Positions 25,463 to 33,963 of a stretch of 64,000 nucleotides of DNA are shown here, piece by piece; within the stretch, counting starts at the first letter, position 1; each line of letters starts with the position of its first letter. A model generated the notes under the pieces. That model was not told the origin of the DNA, made no database searches, and saw only the letters and a list, made by a program, of their open reading frames with translations. Source of the stretch: Streptomyces griseocarneus (lineage in GTDB: Bacteria; Actinomycetota; Actinomycetes; Streptomycetales; Streptomycetaceae). The stretch covers positions 434,001 through 498,000 of the forward strand of contig NZ_BNBL01000004.1 in NCBI RefSeq assembly GCF_014655595.1, in the 5' to 3' direction. The position numbers and the translations under genes are program-made.

Positions 25463-26646
25463 GCCACCAGCACCACGATCCGGGCGACTACGACCAGGAT
25501 CGCGAGGGCACGGGCACGGGCACGGGCTCGAGCTCGGGCGTGGGCTCGGGCACGGGCTCGAGCTCGGGCGTGGGCTCGGGCTCGGGCTCGGGCATGGGCA
25601 CCGGCCCCGGCCTCGACGAGCAGGCGCTGCGGCGGCTGCTGCAGGGCGCGGTCGACGACCTCGAGCCCTCCCCGGACGCGCTGGAGCAGCTCCGGCGCGC
25701 CGTGCCGCTCCGGCGTACCCGCAGGCGGCAGGCCGTCGTGGGGGCCGCGGCCGCGGTGATCCTCGGCGCCACGGCCCTGCCCGTGCTCATCCACGTCGCG
25801 ACGACCGGCAGCACCGCAGACGAGCGGTCCACCAACGCGGCCAGCAGCCGCCAGCGCTCCCACGACGAGTACGCGGGCGGTACGCGCGGCACGTCCGACA
25901 AGGACGGCGACCGGCGGGGAAGCACCTCCGGTCCTGACGAGCGCGAGGACGAGAAGAAGGGGAAGGCCGAACGGGGCAGGAAGGACGGCGGCAGCGCCGG
26001 TCCGACGGGCTCCGCCGGCGGCACGCCGCCCGCCACCGCGCCCACCCTGGCCGCCTCCTCGCCCACGTGCGACCGCGACCAGCTCGGCAAGGGCGTGGGC
26101 ACCGTCGGCGCCGCCGACAAGGAAGGCCGGGTGTACGGCGCCTTCCGCGTCGTCAACGTCTCGGGCACGGTCTGCGCCGTGACCGCCGCCGGCGAGGTCG
26201 CCGCGCACGCGCAGGGCGGTGCCGAGAGCTCGCGCGTGTCCGTGGTGGACCACACGCCCGGCGACGCGGCCGTCGGCCTGCCCGACCCGGCCAGCGAACC
26301 CAGCCAGGTGATCCTCCAGCCCGGCCAGGCCTACGAGATCCAGTTCGCCTGGATCCCGGCGGCCGACGGCGGCCCCAGCGGCTGCGCCAGGCCCAGCCGT
26401 CCCACCCCCAGCGCGCAGCCCACGCCCTCCACGGCCCCCGGCACCGGCCACCCCGCCGCGGCGGAAGCGTCGCAGGCCCGGGACGACGGCGGCAATGCCG
26501 CCGCCTCCCCGGCGCCCCCGGCGAGCGTCACCCTGAGCCACACCCCCGACGCGGGCCAGCCCAAGGCGGCCGACGCCACGATCCCGGAAGCGTGCGCGGG
26601 CACCGTCTACCGCACGGGGCCCTTGGCCACGATCCCGTCGGCGTAG
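25459..26646 (+). CDS. membrane protein, likely anti-sigma partner, with Gly/Ser/Thr repeats
   Basis: 395 residues. Residues about 12-48 are an extreme Gly-Ser-Thr-Val repeat (GTGTGTGSSSGVGSGTGSSS and onward) encoded by an almost perfect 30-bp tandem duplication. A basic segment, RRAVPLRRTRRRQ, leads into one membrane helix (AVVGAAAAVILGATALPVLI). The extracellular part is charged, then Pro-rich, and holds a conserved-looking domain from SPTCDRDQLG to about residue 300, with scattered Cys. ATGA overlap with the sigma gene implies co-translation. The anti-sigma role is inferred from context; no ZAS motif (HxxxCxxC) is seen. Confidence 0.7.
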   Translation: MSHQHHDPGDYDQDREGTGTGTGSSSGVGSGTGSSSGVGSGSGSGMGTGPGLDEQALRRLLQGAVDDLEPSPDALEQLRRAVPLRRTRRRQAVVGAAAAVILGATALPVLIHVATTGSTADERSTNAASSRQRSHDEYAGGTRGTSDKDGDRRGSTSGPDEREDEKKGKAERGRKDGGSAGPTGSAGGTPPATAPTLAASSPTCDRDQLGKGVGTVGAADKEGRVYGAFRVVNVSGTVCAVTAAGEVAAHAQGGAESSRVSVVDHTPGDAAVGLPDPASEPSQVILQPGQAYEIQFAWIPAADGGPSGCARPSRPTPSAQPTPSTAPGTGHPAAAEASQARDDGGNAAASPAPPASVTLSHTPDAGQPKAADATIPEACAGTVYRTGPLATIPSA

Positions 26647-26701
26647 GCGAGGTCTCCGCCCCGGGGGACGGTCTTCGGCGTCGTGCCCGTACCGTGGTGG
26701 T

Positions 26702-27580
26702 GTGTATCGGTTCCTGCTGACTCCCCGGTGGTGGGGGATCAACGTTTTCACCGTGCTGGCCATCCCCGTGTGCCTGTTCATGGGCACCTGGCAGCTCGGC
26801 CGCTTCGAGACGCGCGTCGACTCGCATCGCGATCAGCAGACCCAGGCCGACCAGGCCCGGACGGCGGACGCCGCCCCGCTGCGGGACCTGCTGCCGGTGA
26901 GCACCGAGACATCGGGGCGCCAGGCCACCGCCAGCGGCCGCTACGACGCCGGGCACCAACTGCTCGTACCCGACCGGGACCTCGACGGCCGCAAGGGCTT
27001 CTACGTCCTGAGCCTGCTGCGCACCGACGGCGGCAAGGCGCTGCCCGTCGTCCGCGGCTGGCTGCCCGGCGACGCCGGCTCCCGGACCGACACCGCCGGG
27101 ATCCCGGCCCCGCCGTCCGGCGAGGTCACCGTGACCGGTGCCCTGCAGGCCTCGGAGAGCCCGTCGTCCAAGGGCGTACGGACCTCCGGCGGGGTGCCCG
27201 CCGGCCAGCTCGGCGTGATCAGCGCCGCCTCGCTGGTCAACCTCGTGCCGTACGAGGTGTACGACGCGTGGATCACCGTGTCCAAGGCGTCGGGCGCCCT
27301 GACCGCGGTGCCCCCGGCCGCCGCCCCGAACAGCGGCCTCGACCTCAAGGCCTTCCAGAACCTCGGCTACACCGGTGAGTGGTTCGTCTTCGCCGGCTTC
27401 GTCCTGTTCATGTGGTTCCGGCTCTTCCGCCGTGAGGCCGAGGCGGCCCGCGATCTCGCGCTCGGCATCACCCCTGAGGGCTCGGAGGGGCCTGAAGGCT
27501 CTGAGGGCTCTGAAGGTTCTGTGGACTCCGGTGGCCCAGGTGACGCTCCGCAAAAGCGATCTCCTGCCGGAGCTGCTTGA
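26702..27580 (+). CDS. SURF1-family cytochrome oxidase assembly protein
   Basis: 292 residues. N-terminal helix WWGINVFTVLAIPVCLFMGT is followed by WQLGRFETR, the central VSGRYD-type strand (ATASGRYDAGHQLLV), VRGWLPG, and the C-terminal helix EWFVFAGFVLFMWFRLFRR. SURF1 helps haem insertion in aa3-type oxidases. After the last helix is a tail of E-G-S repeats (EGSEGPEGSEGSEGS) that overlaps the convergent S9 peptidase gene by 113 bp. Confidence 0.92.
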   Translation: MYRFLLTPRWWGINVFTVLAIPVCLFMGTWQLGRFETRVDSHRDQQTQADQARTADAAPLRDLLPVSTETSGRQATASGRYDAGHQLLVPDRDLDGRKGFYVLSLLRTDGGKALPVVRGWLPGDAGSRTDTAGIPAPPSGEVTVTGALQASESPSSKGVRTSGGVPAGQLGVISAASLVNLVPYEVYDAWITVSKASGALTAVPPAAAPNSGLDLKAFQNLGYTGEWFVFAGFVLFMWFRLFRREAEAARDLALGITPEGSEGPEGSEGSEGSVDSGGPGDAPQKRSPAGAA

Positions 27581-29348
27581 TCCGCTCCTCCACCACCAGC
27601 GAGCCGTGCCCCGCGTCGTAGCGGTACACCTCGTGGGGGTGACCGCGCCGCTCCAGCCGTTCCACGTAGTTCTCGACCTGGCGTATAGGACAGCGCGGGT
27701 CGTTCACGCCGGCGGAGATGTACACCGGGGCGCGGACCTCGTCGACGTACGTCAGCGGTGACGAGGCGGCATAGCGCTCCGGGACCTCCTCGGGGGTGCC
27801 GCCCAGCAGCGTGCGGTCCAGGGCCTTCAGCGCCTCCATCTCGTCGTGGTAGGCCGTCACGTAGTCCGCGACCGGCACCGCGGCCAGCCCCACCGCCCAG
27901 GCGCCGGGCTGGGTGCCCAGCCCCAGCAGGGTCAGGTAGCCGCCCCAGGAGCCGCCGGCCAGCACCAGACGCCCGGGGTCGGCGAGCCCGGAGGCCACGG
28001 CCCACTCGCGCACCGCACCGATGTCCTCCAGCTCGATGAGCCCGACCCGGTGCTTGAGCGCGTCGGTCCAGGCGCGCCCGTATCCCGTGGAGCCGCGGTA
28101 GTTGACGCGTACGACCGCGAAGCCGTGGTCGACCCACGCCGCCGGACCGGCGGCGAAGGCGTCGCTGTCGTGCCAGGTCGGACCGCCGTGGATCTCGAAG
28201 ACCGTCGGGAACGGTCCCTCGCCCGCGGGCTTGTGCACCAGCGCGTGGATCGTGCCGCCCGGCCCTTCGACCCAGGCGTCGGTGACCGGAACCGAATCGG
28301 GCGCCTGCGCGATCCCCTGGGGTGCCGCCGGCGCCGTGAGGACGACGTGCCCGGTGGTGGAGCGCACCACCGGCGGCTTGGCGGCCGAGGACCACAGGAA
28401 CTCCACCGTCCCGTCCGGCCGGGGCAGCGCTCCGGAGACGGTGCCCTGCGGGGTGTCGAGGCGGGTCAGCGTGCCGTCGGCCAGGTCGTACCGCCACAGC
28501 TCGCTGCGCGCCCGGTAGCTGTGGTCGATCAGCAGCGCGCTGCCGTCGGGGAACCAGTCGGCGTCCAGGTCGCCGGGCAGGCCGACGGCCAGCGGCGTCT
28601 CCTCGCCCGTGACCGGGTTCCACAGCATCGGCTCCCAGCGGCCGTGCCGCTGGTGGCCGACGAGCAGCCGGCAGTCGCCGTCGACGGGCGCGAAGCGCAT
28701 GACGGCCAGGCCCAGCTCCTCCGTACCGCCGCGGGTGTCGTCGAGCTCCCCGACGGTGGTGCCGTCCGTCCGGACGACCCGGATCGCGGAGTGCATGGCG
28801 TCGCCGTGCTCGGTGTGCTCGATCGCGATCAGCGAGCCGTCGTGGGAGAGGCCGCCGACGCAGGCCGACTGCTGGTGGCGGTAGACCTCCACCGGTTCGC
28901 CGCCGGGGCGGACGACGTGGACCGAGGAGCCGCCCTTGTCGGTGGAGCGGCCGACCACGGCGGTCCCGTCCCGGCCGAGGGCCAGCCCGTCAGGGTACGC
29001 GGGCTCGAGCCCAGGGGTGGCGGGCTCGTCCGGCCCGCCGTGGAACGGCTGGCGCATCCACGTGCCGAATTCGTCGCCGTCGGTGTCGGCGAACCACCAG
29101 ATCCACTCGCCGTCCGGGGAGAGGGCTCCGCCCGTCGTCCCGTTCGGCCGGTCGGTGACCTGCCGCTGCTCGCCCGTGGCCCGGTCCCAGGCGTACAGCT
29201 CGAAGGTCCCCGTCGCGTTGGAGGTGAACAACGACCGCTCGGGCGCGTCCTTCGCCCACTTCGGCAGCCCCACCCGCGGCGCCCTGAAGCGCTTCTCCCA
29301 GTCCGGCACGCCCGCATCGCCCCGCAGGGCCCCGTTGCTCTCAGTCAT
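27468..29348 (-). CDS. S9 family prolyl oligopeptidase-like peptidase
   Basis: 626 residues. The N-terminal 350 residues form the beta-propeller (ATGTFELYAWDRATGEQRQV and similar blades). The C-terminal alpha/beta hydrolase has nucleophile Ser in LAGGSWGGYLTL, Asp in VNDPRCPI and His in DAGHGSLV. FEIHGGPTWHDSD is the oxyanion strand. It cleaves short peptides in the cytoplasm. ATG 29348 (MTESNGALRGDAG) was chosen over 29378. The last 15 residues (Q-S/A-P repeats) are encoded opposite the SURF1 tail. Confidence 0.93.
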   Translation of the reverse strand: MTESNGALRGDAGVPDWEKRFRAPRVGLPKWAKDAPERSLFTSNATGTFELYAWDRATGEQRQVTDRPNGTTGGALSPDGEWIWWFADTDGDEFGTWMRQPFHGGPDEPATPGLEPAYPDGLALGRDGTAVVGRSTDKGGSSVHVVRPGGEPVEVYRHQQSACVGGLSHDGSLIAIEHTEHGDAMHSAIRVVRTDGTTVGELDDTRGGTEELGLAVMRFAPVDGDCRLLVGHQRHGRWEPMLWNPVTGEETPLAVGLPGDLDADWFPDGSALLIDHSYRARSELWRYDLADGTLTRLDTPQGTVSGALPRPDGTVEFLWSSAAKPPVVRSTTGHVVLTAPAAPQGIAQAPDSVPVTDAWVEGPGGTIHALVHKPAGEGPFPTVFEIHGGPTWHDSDAFAAGPAAWVDHGFAVVRVNYRGSTGYGRAWTDALKHRVGLIELEDIGAVREWAVASGLADPGRLVLAGGSWGGYLTLLGLGTQPGAWAVGLAAVPVADYVTAYHDEMEALKALDRTLLGGTPEEVPERYAASSPLTYVDEVRAPVYISAGVNDPRCPIRQVENYVERLERRGHPHEVYRYDAGHGSLVVEERIKQLRQEIAFAERHLGHRSPQNLQSPQSLQAPPSPQG

Positions 29349-29426
29349 GCCCCCCATTCTGCGCCGGGCGTCGGACATGGCAGGAGGAAGAGCCTCGGGC
29401 TGTGGATTACCGGCCGGTTGTGCATA

Positions 29427-29454
29427 TCTCGCTCACCCCTCAGGGTGAGCGAGA
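29427..29454. promoter_or_regulatory. inverted repeat upstream of lysR-type gene
   Basis: A perfect 12-bp stem (TCTCGCTCACCC with GGGTGAGCGAGA) and four-base loop lies about 75 bp before the LysR GTG and also upstream of the divergent S9 peptidase. Either an operator or a hairpin. Confidence 0.5.
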
Positions 29455-29526
29455 GGGCCCGGCACGCAACGGGACCAGGCATGATCAAGACCAAGATCAA
29501 GTGAGTATGACAACGAGGGGTGGGGA

Positions 29527-30435
29527 GTGGAGCTACGACACCTGGCGACCTTTCAGAAAGTCGCCGCAGTCCTGAGCTTCACCAGGGCGGCTGCCGAGCT
29601 CAGCTACGCGCAGTCCAGCGTGACCAGCCAGATCAAAGCGCTCGAGAGCTCGCTGCAGACGCAGCTCTTCGACCGGCTCGGGGGAAAGATCCAGCTCACG
29701 GACGCGGGTGTCCGGCTGCTGCCGTACGCGGAGCAGATCCTGGCGCTGGCCGAGGAGGCTCGCGTCGACGTGGCGGGACTGCGCGAACCGACGGGCACGC
29801 TGGTGATCGGCACCATGGAGAGCATCACCTCCTACCGCATGCCGCCGCTGCTCGAGCTCTTTCACCACCGCTATCCGCGCGTGCAGTTGTCCCTGCGCCC
29901 GAGTCTGTGCGCCGAGACCCGCCACGCACTCCGGCACGGGGTCTACGACCTGGGGTTCCTCATGGAACAGACCACCGAGCACCAGGGGCTCGAGACCGCG
30001 GTTCTGGCCCAGGAGCGGCTGGTGCTCGTCGCGTCGCCGTCGCATCCGCTCGCCGCCCGGCCGCGGGTGACGACCGAGGCGCTGCGGCAGGTGCAGGTCC
30101 TGGCCACGGAGGCGGGATGCGCGTACCGGGAGCTGTTCGAGGCCGAGCTGAGCACGGGGGACGGGAATCCGGCCGCGTTCCTCGAGTTCGGCACGATCGA
30201 GGCGATCAAGCGGGGTGCCGCCGCCGGACTGGGCGTGTGCCTGTTGCCGGAGATGACGGTGGCCGACGCGGTCCGCTCGGGCGAGCTGGTGATCCTTCCG
30301 TGGGAGGCGCCCTTCACCGTGTACACGCAGCTGGCGTGGCGGCAGGGCAAAAGGCTCTCGCGTGAGATGCGGCTGTTCATCGACGAGGCGATGCGGACGA
30401 TGACCGAGGAGAAGCGGCAGCCGCTGCCCGCCTGA
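29527..30435 (+). CDS. LysR-family transcriptional regulator
   Basis: 302 residues. Winged helix at about 1-60 (MELRHLATFQKVAAVLSFTR and AAAELSYAQSSVTSQIKALE, LFDRLGGKIQLTDAG). The periplasmic-binding-like effector domain (about 90-295) includes LVIGTMESITSYRMPPLLE and IKRGAAAGLGVCLLPE. GTG start with a GGGGTGGGGA stretch upstream. It is convergent with, and overlaps by 59 bp, an EamA exporter, which may be its target, although LysR targets are more often divergent. Confidence 0.94.
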   Translation: MELRHLATFQKVAAVLSFTRAAAELSYAQSSVTSQIKALESSLQTQLFDRLGGKIQLTDAGVRLLPYAEQILALAEEARVDVAGLREPTGTLVIGTMESITSYRMPPLLELFHHRYPRVQLSLRPSLCAETRHALRHGVYDLGFLMEQTTEHQGLETAVLAQERLVLVASPSHPLAARPRVTTEALRQVQVLATEAGCAYRELFEAELSTGDGNPAAFLEFGTIEAIKRGAAAGLGVCLLPEMTVADAVRSGELVILPWEAPFTVYTQLAWRQGKRLSREMRLFIDEAMRTMTEEKRQPLPA

Positions 30436-31330
30436 CGCCACCGGATCGCTGGAAGCGCCAGCCGAGGTTGTTGCCCAGGCTGGCCGCGACGATCAGTGGG
30501 ATGCCCAGGGCCTGCAGAAGGCTGACGCGATGGCCGTAGACGGTCCAGTCGCACACCATGGCCACGGCCGGGTAGGCGAACGCCAGCACGGCGATCTTCG
30601 GGGTGGGCAGCTTCTGGTAGGCGGAGTACATCAGGACGTACATCAGGCAGGTGTGGATCAGACCCAGGCCGGCGAGCCACGCCCAGCCGCCGCCGCCCAG
30701 GCTCGAGGCCTGGCCGAAGTCGGCGAAGGGCAGCAGGAGCGGGATGCCGAGGAGGACCTGGACCAGAGCCACGAGGTGGGGGCGCACGCCCGTCACGCGC
30801 TTGGTGATGACGGTGGAGAAGCCGTAGAAGAGCGCGGCCAGCAGCGCGTAGCCCAGGCCGGTGAGGTAGGCGCTGCCGCTGCGGAGGTCGGAGGGGGAGA
30901 CCCCGGCCACCAGCACGAGCCCGACGAAGGCGACGGCCAGCCAGCCCAGCTTGTCGGCGGTGAGCCGGTCCTTGAAGAGCACGGCGCCCAGCAGCACCAC
31001 GTAGAAGGGCTGGGTGTGGTAGACGACGGTGGCCACGGAGATCGACGTCGTCTCGTAGGACTCGAAGAGGAACGCCCAGTTGAAGACGATGAAGACGCCG
31101 CCCAGCGCGGCCAGGCCGAGCTTCCTGGGAGTGAAGCCGTGGTTCTTGAAGTAGCCGCGGACCAGGCAGTAGAGGCCGAGGGCCAGGGCGCCGAAGACGC
31201 AGCGGAAGAAGACGACGTTGAAGGGCGAGGCGCCGGATTCGACGACGAAGATCCCGATGGTCCCGGAGAGCACCATGGCGAGCGTGAGCTCGATCGCTCC
31301 CTTCCTCTCCTGGCTGGATGTTGTGGACAT
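30377..31330 (-). CDS. DMT-superfamily (EamA) transporter
   Basis: 317 residues with ten hydrophobic helices in two EamA halves: LTLAMVLSGTIGIFVVESGA, FFRCVFGALALGLYCLVRGY and, in the second half, GLGYALLAALFYGFSTVITK and LIHTCLMYVLMYSAYQKLPT. Members export amino acids or other metabolites. The C-terminal 15 residues are Ser/Arg/Ala low complexity and are encoded opposite the last codons of the LysR gene. ATG 31330 has GAAGGAG upstream. Confidence 0.92.
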   Translation of the reverse strand: MSTTSSQERKGAIELTLAMVLSGTIGIFVVESGASPFNVVFFRCVFGALALGLYCLVRGYFKNHGFTPRKLGLAALGGVFIVFNWAFLFESYETTSISVATVVYHTQPFYVVLLGAVLFKDRLTADKLGWLAVAFVGLVLVAGVSPSDLRSGSAYLTGLGYALLAALFYGFSTVITKRVTGVRPHLVALVQVLLGIPLLLPFADFGQASSLGGGGWAWLAGLGLIHTCLMYVLMYSAYQKLPTPKIAVLAFAYPAVAMVCDWTVYGHRVSLLQALGIPLIVAASLGNNLGWRFQRSGGVRRAAAAASPRSSSASPRR

Positions 31331-31515
31331 GACAGGGCTCCTTCTGGGCGGAGGTGGGGAGAGGGGGACGATCAGGGGGCGGCCGTGGGCGAGCGGTCAG
31401 TGATCCGGCGGGGCCGCGCGCTCGCCGGCCGGCGCGACGTGGGCCCGACAGCAGGAAATCTACGGACGGGCGACACCCCCCGTCCACGGTCCGCTGGGGC
31501 GCTGTGCCGATGACC

Positions 31516-31536
31516 CCCATCGGCTGAGCCGATGGG
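31516..31536. repeat. 10-bp palindrome
   Basis: CCCATCGGCT and AGCCGATGGG around one G, in the 250-bp region between the EamA start and the tRNA-Pro remnant. It could be an operator for the EamA gene. No gene is seen in 31331-31579. Confidence 0.5.
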
Positions 31537-31579
31537 CGCCGATCGTGAGGAGGGGGCGGAGGATGATTGCCCCGCACAA

Positions 31580-31623
31580 CGCATCAGGGCCGGTCTCCCG
31601 TGAAGGAGACCGGCCCTGATGCG
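31580..31623 (-). terminator. original tRNA-Pro terminator, displaced
   Basis: A perfect 19-bp stem with six-base loop immediately left of attL. Before integration this would have followed tRNA-Pro; now the tRNA uses the element-derived hairpin at 54426. Confidence 0.8.
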
Positions 31624-31632
31624 TACAACCAA

Positions 31633-31675
31633 GTCGGGGTGGCGGGATTTGAACCCACGACCTCTTCGTCCCGAA
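31633..31675 (-). repeat. attL core (tRNA-Pro 3' fragment)
   Basis: 43 bp identical to 54482-54524; after one mismatch GAAG also matches. It holds the acceptor, T arm and anticodon loop of the displaced tRNA-Pro, without a 5' half. Confidence 0.95.
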
Positions 31676-31773
31676 TGAAGTAGCGGGACGGCTGTGACCT
31701 GGGCGTATGGCTATGCCGCAGGTCAGGACGTCGGTCCGCACCGGTCCGAGTTGGTGCGGCGAGGAACGACTTG

Positions 31774-31798
31774 CAAGATCCACTCCCCGTTTACTCCA
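31774..31798 (+). repeat. candidate integrase arm site, left
   Basis: CAAGATCCACTCC, six bases, ACTCCA. The same arrangement with identical spacing and orientation recurs at 54374-54398, about 85-100 bp inside each att core, as expected for recombinase arm-type binding sites. Confidence 0.6.
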
Positions 31799-31874
31799 CT
31801 CTGATCCCTCAAGCGCCACCTGCAGCCTCGTAGGTATGGCTGACATATGGAGGGGTGGGAGTGGCCTGGCAGAA

Positions 31875-31914
31875 GTGTGACGCGGTGACGGCAGTGACAC
31901 TTCAGATGTTTCAG
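31875..31914 (+). repeat. left copy of repeat bracketing the EACC1-caspase module
   Basis: Begins GTGTGAC, contains GTGACGGCAGTG and ends ATGTTTCAG. The same three blocks occur in the same order at 34024-34060, just beyond the caspase gene. Confidence 0.6.
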
Positions 31915-32002
31915 TAGTTGAGCTGTGGGGTGGTGCGGCGGGGACCCATTCCGTGGGGCCCTAGCAATATGCTGCCCGCTGTAGGCACATGAGGGGGAGG
32001 GT

Positions 32003-32386
32003 ATGACTGCAGAGGTCGAAGTTGCGATCCGTCCGGAGACCAGCAGATTCGCTCCAGACGATCAACCGTGGCACGACCAGGTCGCGGCCTTGCATGCGAC
32101 GCTGCGCGAAGAGGCGGGACCGGTCGTCCTCCGCGGTTTGCCCGGGCTGGGCCACAAGGGTGCCGTCGAGGCAACGGTTCTCGTGTTGGGGTCTTCCAGC
32201 GCGCTGACCGCTGCCGTGGCGTGCTTTCGGGCCTGGTTGGCCCGGGATAAAACGAGATCGTTGACTGTGACTTGGACCGATGGCGCGGGAGTGGAGCAGA
32301 GTATCCGGGTCGTCGGCGACAACATTGACCAGGCGTCCCTCCAGGCGCTCACCGAGGGTCTCGGGAGCCGATTGGGGGACGGTTGA
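32003..32386 (+). CDS. EACC1-like effector-associated protein
   Basis: 127 residues. The pattern VLVLGSSSALTAAVACFRAW, WLARDK and LTVTWTDGAGVEQSIRVVGD resembles EACC1 (effector-associated constant component 1), a small domain found beside caspases, trypsins and similar effectors in actinobacterial NTP-dependent conflict systems. It is proposed to act as a shared adaptor or trigger. ATG with GGGGGAGGGT upstream. Its stop overlaps the caspase start (TGATG), so the two are co-translated. The family call rests on remembered pattern and context. Confidence 0.65.
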   Translation: MTAEVEVAIRPETSRFAPDDQPWHDQVAALHATLREEAGPVVLRGLPGLGHKGAVEATVLVLGSSSALTAAVACFRAWLARDKTRSLTVTWTDGAGVEQSIRVVGDNIDQASLQALTEGLGSRLGDG

Positions 32387-33873
32387 TGGCGGACAGTCGG
32401 CGCTACCGGGCGCTGCTGATCGGCAACGCAACCTACCCCCGCGACCCACACTGCCTCCCGACCATCAACGGGCCCCTCGCCGACATCACGCAGCTGAAGC
32501 AAGTGTTGACAGACCCACAAGTCGGGCTGTTTGACTCCGCTGACGTCGAAACCCTGTCCGATCACGGTGTCCAGGACTTAAGGGAGCAGGTCGACGAGTT
32601 CTTCACCACTGCGGCCCGTGGGGACGTGCTGTTGCTCTACTACAGCGGCCACGGCCAACTTGATGAACGCGGCACCCTCTACCTCTGTGCCAAGGACACC
32701 AGAACCGCCGGCCTGCGATCCACTGCCCTGAGCGCCATAGAGATCAACAACATCATCGACGGCTCACCGGCGACCACCACAGTGATCATTCTCGACTGCT
32801 GCTACAGCGGCGCCTTCAAGGGGCTCACCCCTTCGGCTTCTGTCGCCGGCAGAGGGCGCTACGTCCTCACCAGCAGCAGATCCACCCAACTCGCCCGAGC
32901 GGCCACCCGTCCCGGCCAATCCAGCCCGTTCACTCGCCAACTCGTCCGCGCCTTGCGCACCGCACAACCTGGCAAGGCCGCAGAGGCCCTGACCATCGTT
33001 GAGGTCTACCGGCAGGTGCACCACTGGATGACCGCAGACGCCGTCATCGCCCCGCAGCTGAAGTTCTCCGGAGAAGGCGACGTGGCCATCGCCCGCCGTC
33101 CGGCCTCGTCCCGATCCACACCACCGAGGGAGACCGAGCCACCCAGCACACCACGCAGCCGCTCATCCTCTCAGAAGCTGTCGGCCGCTGGCGGGTCCCC
33201 TGTTACGGCCTCGGCCTCCTCATTAGCAATTCAGAGGACACCCACCTCTCTGGAACAATTGGTCGATCCACAGATCTGGGAAAGAGGCCACAGCGGGAAG
33301 CTGAAGGATTACGCGAGCGCGGTTGAAGAGGGGTTTGGGAAAAGCGAGCTGAGTAAAGGTCAAAAAATCGTAGCCTGGCTGGGATCCATCTATTCGATTG
33401 CTATCGTCGCGTGGTCCTGCTGGCTCATGTGGCTGTCATTAGAAGGCACCGAGGGGTGGTTCAACCAGGCGCTGATGACCGCCATGCTACCTCTGGTGTT
33501 CATCTCGATAGGGGCATTCGATATCCATTCCCGGATTCACGGTTTCGATCTTCCCTGGTATGCATATCTGTTTGTCTCGGTAGTGTTATCCGTCGGCCCG
33601 ATAGGTTACATCCTGAATTCGGCGAGCGGTCGCGATCTTCTAGTTCAGATTTTCGGTGTCTGTATGATATCGATGCCTGTCGCTGTTGCGCCGTATCTTT
33701 TCCGTGGCACGGTTATGGATGTTTGCTTTCCGGAGCTTCATCCGGACATCAAGGAAAAGTTGCGTCTGGAGCGCGCTGAGGCTGCTGACTTCCAAAAGAA
33801 GAAGGCTGACTCTATTCAGCTAGCAGACAGCATCCGGCGCTATTACAGGTTGAAGGGCGAGCCGGAGGAGTAA
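32386..33873 (+). CDS. caspase-family protease with C-terminal four-helix membrane domain
   Basis: 495 residues. The peptidase C14 domain occupies about 1-235: RRYRALLIGNATYP, catalytic His89 in LLLYYSGHG and Cys139 in VIILDCCYSGAFKG. A Ser/Thr/Pro-rich linker (about 240-300) leads to four hydrophobic helices between about 325 and 455, and then a charged helical tail (LRLERAEAADFQKKKAD). From about 33200 the DNA is clearly richer in A/T than the protease part, as if the membrane domain came from another source. Co-translated with the EACC1 gene. Likely a membrane-attached death or immunity effector; substrate unknown. ATG 32386 is preferred to the TTG one codon earlier. Confidence 0.9.
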   Translation: MADSRRYRALLIGNATYPRDPHCLPTINGPLADITQLKQVLTDPQVGLFDSADVETLSDHGVQDLREQVDEFFTTAARGDVLLLYYSGHGQLDERGTLYLCAKDTRTAGLRSTALSAIEINNIIDGSPATTTVIILDCCYSGAFKGLTPSASVAGRGRYVLTSSRSTQLARAATRPGQSSPFTRQLVRALRTAQPGKAAEALTIVEVYRQVHHWMTADAVIAPQLKFSGEGDVAIARRPASSRSTPPRETEPPSTPRSRSSSQKLSAAGGSPVTASASSLAIQRTPTSLEQLVDPQIWERGHSGKLKDYASAVEEGFGKSELSKGQKIVAWLGSIYSIAIVAWSCWLMWLSLEGTEGWFNQALMTAMLPLVFISIGAFDIHSRIHGFDLPWYAYLFVSVVLSVGPIGYILNSASGRDLLVQIFGVCMISMPVAVAPYLFRGTVMDVCFPELHPDIKEKLRLERAEAADFQKKKADSIQLADSIRRYYRLKGEPEE

Positions 33874-33890
33874 GCTCGCTTTGATTTGCT

Positions 33891-33928
33891 ACCTTCTATC
33901 CCGAATAGAGTACGCGGGATGGTGTGAC
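33891..33928 (-). repeat. degenerate second att-like sequence
   Basis: Resembles attL and its right flank (31660-31698) over about 38 bp: ACCT, TCCCGAAT, AGTA, GCGGGA and TGTGAC recur in order. It lies 18 bp after the caspase stop and may mark an older junction. Confidence 0.5.
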
Positions 33929-33963
33929 TCTTGCTCACTCCGCACGCCTGCTGCGAGTTGCGG

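Noticed and set aside
31633..31680. A second tRNA-Pro gene
   Set aside because: Lacks the 5' half and D arm; displaced by AICE integration.
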